A stretch of 64,000 nt of DNA from Streptomyces flavochromogenes (lineage in GTDB: Bacteria > Actinomycetota > Actinomycetes > Streptomycetales > Streptomycetaceae). Of the stretch, positions 63,862-64,000 are shown piece by piece. A program made the translations under genes and the position numbers. The stretch is taken from assembly GCF_000717595.1 (NCBI RefSeq), contig NZ_JNZO01000025.1, forward strand, positions 124,001-188,000, in the 5' to 3' direction. The notes beneath the pieces are model-generated. The model had not been told where the DNA came from. It saw nothing but the letters and a program-made list of their open reading frames with translations, and did no database searches. The stretch's first letter is position 1; the number at the start of each line of letters is the position of its first letter.

Positions 63862-64000
63862 AGCAGACCCCTCTCGGTGAGCAGCGCGTGGAGCTGCGCC
63901 GCGGACTCCTGCACGGTCTGGGTGTGGGACTCGATCCGCAGATCCGGGTTGCGCGGCTCGTCGTACGGGTCGTCGACGCCGGTGAGACCGCTGATCTCGC
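63858..64000 (-). CDS. cysC: Adenylylsulfate kinase, C-terminal part (cut by window edge)
   Basis: Only the last 46 residues are inside the window. They read EISGLTGVDDPYDEPRNPDL, the well-known CysC segment before the last helix, and end QLHALLTERGLL. APS kinase phosphorylates APS to PAPS. The stop overlaps the cysD start, placing it first among the visible genes of the sulfate/sulfonate operon. Confidence 0.93.
   Translation of the reverse strand, partial: EISGLTGVDDPYDEPRNPDLRIESHTQTVQESAAQLHALLTERGLL

Overview
The window is chromosomal DNA of a Streptomyces-type actinomycete. Third codon positions are almost always G or C, GTG and TTG starts are common, most genes are preceded by purine-rich ribosome binding sites, and the gene content is typical of the genus: a HemG/HemQ heme pair, a DUF5753 regulator with a DUF397 partner, an SAV2148-type HEPN protein, a mycothiol-linked DsbA-fold protein, the TreX/TreY/TreZ trehalose enzymes and SsuABC with CysCDN. 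I see no rRNA, tRNA, CRISPR array, insertion sequence or prophage. Most of it reads as conserved core chromosome.

Layout. 1-355: start of a DUF4349 lipoprotein. 522-2740: hemG-hemQ, the late steps of the coproporphyrin route to heme. 2896-6184 (minus): a three-gene unit made of a DUF692/MNIO iron oxidase with a fused C-terminal helical domain, a TIGR04222 membrane protein ending in a Gly/Ser/Cys tail with nine cysteines, and a second TIGR04222 protein without a tail. This resembles peptide-modifying MNIO systems and is my leading candidate for an undescribed system. 6364-9554: PTH2-like protein, AIM24 protein, a small ABC exporter and a zinc-ribbon protein. 9631-13318: polysaccharide deacetylase, small membrane protein, HTH/coiled-coil protein, PPK2. 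13417-17293: PhoX-like protein, OsmC, ZapE-like ATPase, RibD-like reductase. 17400-19907: a conserved unknown, murC and msrB. 20042-21871: an intact SUKH-3 immunity gene followed by wreckage of a second SUKH-3, a YwqJ-type deaminase and a SUKH-4-like fragment. 21872-24362: an SDR and a WhiJ-type cluster (DUF397, XRE/DUF5753, divergent HATPase) with a perfect palindrome in the divergent promoter.

24405-28876: membrane protein, an EF-G paralogue with a small upstream ORF, and a coupled pair of genes sharing an Asn/Gly-rich motif, which looks like an amyloid-signalling or homotypic-contact motif. 29071-34278: P-loop kinase, glutamine-amidotransferase-like protein, TPR protein, LysR regulator, unknown protein, M24 peptidase. 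34294-45577: treZ, treY and glgX/treX on the minus strand, with a GNAT, an FHA protein, a degenerate P450, a secreted protein and an MFS transporter between them. TreX debranches glycogen, TreY converts the glucan end to a trehalosyl unit and TreZ releases trehalose. 45716-48014: a copper amine oxidase apparently split over two secreted ORFs. 48125-51944: HEPN protein, exonuclease, alpha/beta hydrolase, phosphotransferase. 52110-55185: a sugar ABC importer without its own ATPase. 55339-57591: DUF1697, mycothiol-linked oxidoreductase, D,D-carboxypeptidase. 57738-64000 (minus): cysC-cysD-cysN, a leader with Cys-containing mini-ORFs, ssuA-ssuB-ssuC and a sirohydrochlorin chelatase, together serving sulfate activation, sulfonate uptake and siroheme supply for sulfite reduction.
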